Source: Brumimicrobium aurantiacum
GTDB lineage: Bacteria; Bacteroidota; Bacteroidia; Flavobacteriales_D; Crocinitomicaceae
Assembly: GCF_003402975.1 (NCBI RefSeq)
Contig: NZ_QURB01000003.1
Location: forward strand, 310,001 to 374,000
Direction: 5' to 3'
Length of the DNA: 64,000 bases
Shown: positions 63,317-64,000 of the stretch, piece by piece
Numbering within the stretch: position 1 is the stretch's first letter
Layout: every line of letters begins with the position of its first letter
Notes under the pieces: generated by a model
What the model saw: only the letters and a program-made list of their open reading frames with translations
Database searches by the model: none
What the model was told of the DNA's origin: nothing
Program-made: the position numbers and the translations under genes

Positions 63317-64000
63317 TCGTATCTTTATTGTTCTCTGGCTGAACAGTAGATCCATTATCTGAAGTAGGCTTTTTTGTTTCCTCTTCAATAACACTAGCGT
63401 CTTCTGCTGAAACCTTAGCTTGGTCTCCTGCAGCTTGAATTTTCTCAGCCGCCGAAAGCTTATCCCAAGGTCTCTCACCAAAAATTGTGATTAAATCTTC
63501 CTTAAAGATAACTTCTTTTTCTAAAAGTTTGTTGGCCAATTCATCTAGTTTATCTTTATTTTCCGTTAAAATACGTTTAGCACGCGCATATTGTTCTTCA
63601 ATTAGCTTGCTCACTTCCTTGTCGATAATACGGTTTGTCTCTTCAGAATATGGCTTAGTAAATTGGTTTTGACCTTGCGAATCGTAGTAAGAAATATTTC
63701 CAACAACCTTGTTTAATCCGTAAATAGAAACCATCGCATAGGCTTGTTTGGTCACTTTCTCAAGGTCACTTAACGCTCCAGTAGATATTTTTCCAAAAAC
63801 AATTTCTTCAGCTGCACGACCACCTAAAGCAGCACACATTTCATCCAATAATTGTTCTGTTGTCGTTATACTTCTCTCTTCCGGTAAGTACCAAGCAGCA
63901 CCTAAAGATTGACCACGTGGAACAATTGTCACTTTTACCAATGGATGTGCATGTTCTGCCAACCAAGATACAGCAGCGTGACCCGCTTCATGAAAAGCAA
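63285..64000 (-). CDS. ftsH: ATP-dependent zinc protease FtsH, N-terminus cut by window edge
   Basis: This is the C-terminal part of FtsH. The first visible residues contain the zinc site HEAGH (63978-63992), followed by VTIVPRGQSLGAAWYLPEERSITTTEQLLDEMCAALGGRAAEEIVFGKISTGALSDLEKVT, the conserved FtsH metalloprotease domain with the third ligand region. The C-terminal tail beyond residue 150 of the visible part is acidic, Lys- and Thr-rich and poorly conserved. The AAA ATPase part lies outside the window. It heads the ftsH-DUF2007-cdsA-psd operon. Confidence 0.97.
   Translation of the reverse strand, partial: AFHEAGHAAVSWLAEHAHPLVKVTIVPRGQSLGAAWYLPEERSITTTEQLLDEMCAALGGRAAEEIVFGKISTGALSDLEKVTKQAYAMVSIYGLNKVVGNISYYDSQGQNQFTKPYSEETNRIIDKEVSKLIEEQYARAKRILTENKDKLDELANKLLEKEVIFKEDLITIFGERPWDKLSAAEKIQAAGDQAKVSAEDASVIEEETKKPTSDNGSTVQPENNKDTNVEEDKNLDS

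Noticed and set aside
63317-63481. Longer N-terminus of the DUF2007 protein
   Set aside because: The extension is wholly inside ftsH and its residues (Arg/Lys-rich) look like an out-of-frame reading; ATG 63316 begins the family-like part.

Overview
The window comes from an AT-rich genome of the phylum Bacteroidetes, most likely a flavobacterium-like lineage (class Flavobacteriia; something near Fluviicola/Crocinitomicaceae would fit, but that is a guess). The evidence is a type IX secretion (T9SS) sorting tail, an UpxY/NusG-type antiterminator at the head of a glycan cluster, a BshA bacillithiol enzyme, RNase Y, a fused isobutyryl-CoA mutase, a type II chorismate mutase fused to DAHP synthase, almost no Shine-Dalgarno sequences, and many TAnnTTTG boxes (the Bacteroidetes -7 element) just upstream of genes.

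Layout. 0-21.8 kb is mostly housekeeping: the start of mutL; a GH3/beta-lactamase fusion (NagZ-AmiE type); bshA; a receiver-cyclase-HD signalling protein; a dicluster ferredoxin divergent from a LuxC-like acyl-CoA reductase; fabG; a 49-residue protein; an MBOAT/AlgJ-like acylation pair; tRNA-Met; a membrane methyltransferase; a START-like protein; a sodium:solute symporter; a GT2 enzyme; an Fsa-type transaldolase; an FtsX-type permease; and NamZ. NagZ, AmiE and NamZ activities together would make a peptidoglycan salvage set.

22.2-41.4 kb is one surface-glycan locus, all on the minus strand. It is headed by an UpxY-like antiterminator (41.4 kb) and ends at a strong hairpin near 22.15 kb. In transcription order it holds a UDP-HexNAc 4-epimerase, a UDP-HexNAc 6-dehydrogenase, a second epimerase copy, Wzx flippase, Wzy-like polymerase, a hexapeptide acetyltransferase, two GT4 enzymes, an HPr-kinase-like P-loop protein, another GT4, then a PglD/PglE/PglF-like trio, a four-helix-bundle protein and a PglC/WbaP-like initiating transferase. 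The trio plus the initiating transferase suggests a bacillosamine-type (2,4-diamino-2,4,6-trideoxyhexose) first sugar; the epimerase/dehydrogenase pair suggests a HexNAc-uronic acid.

41.5-64 kb is again mostly core: an orphan HsdR-N nuclease-like protein, an OmpA-like lipoprotein, an M42 peptidase overlapping an IMPACT/YigZ gene, a DCGG-motif lipoprotein, DAHP synthase-chorismate mutase, IcmF, a coiled-coil protein with ZapA, RNase Y, a T9SS cargo protein, cystathionine beta-synthase overlapping a BtuF-like protein, a PlsC-like acyltransferase, a Cys/Lys-rich secreted peptide, and a phospholipid operon ftsH-DUF2007-cdsA-psd cut by the right edge.

The spacers are unusually rich in repeats. 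The most interesting is a family of composite palindromic elements (near 25.4, 40.5, 46.6 and 50.4 kb). Each has AGATTTCTC-like outer arms and TCGAAATGACA-like inner arms, and three of the four enclose a central hairpin that differs in sequence. One element abuts a 60-bp tandem array whose unit contains the element's outer arm. All names are from reading motifs by eye; no database search was run.
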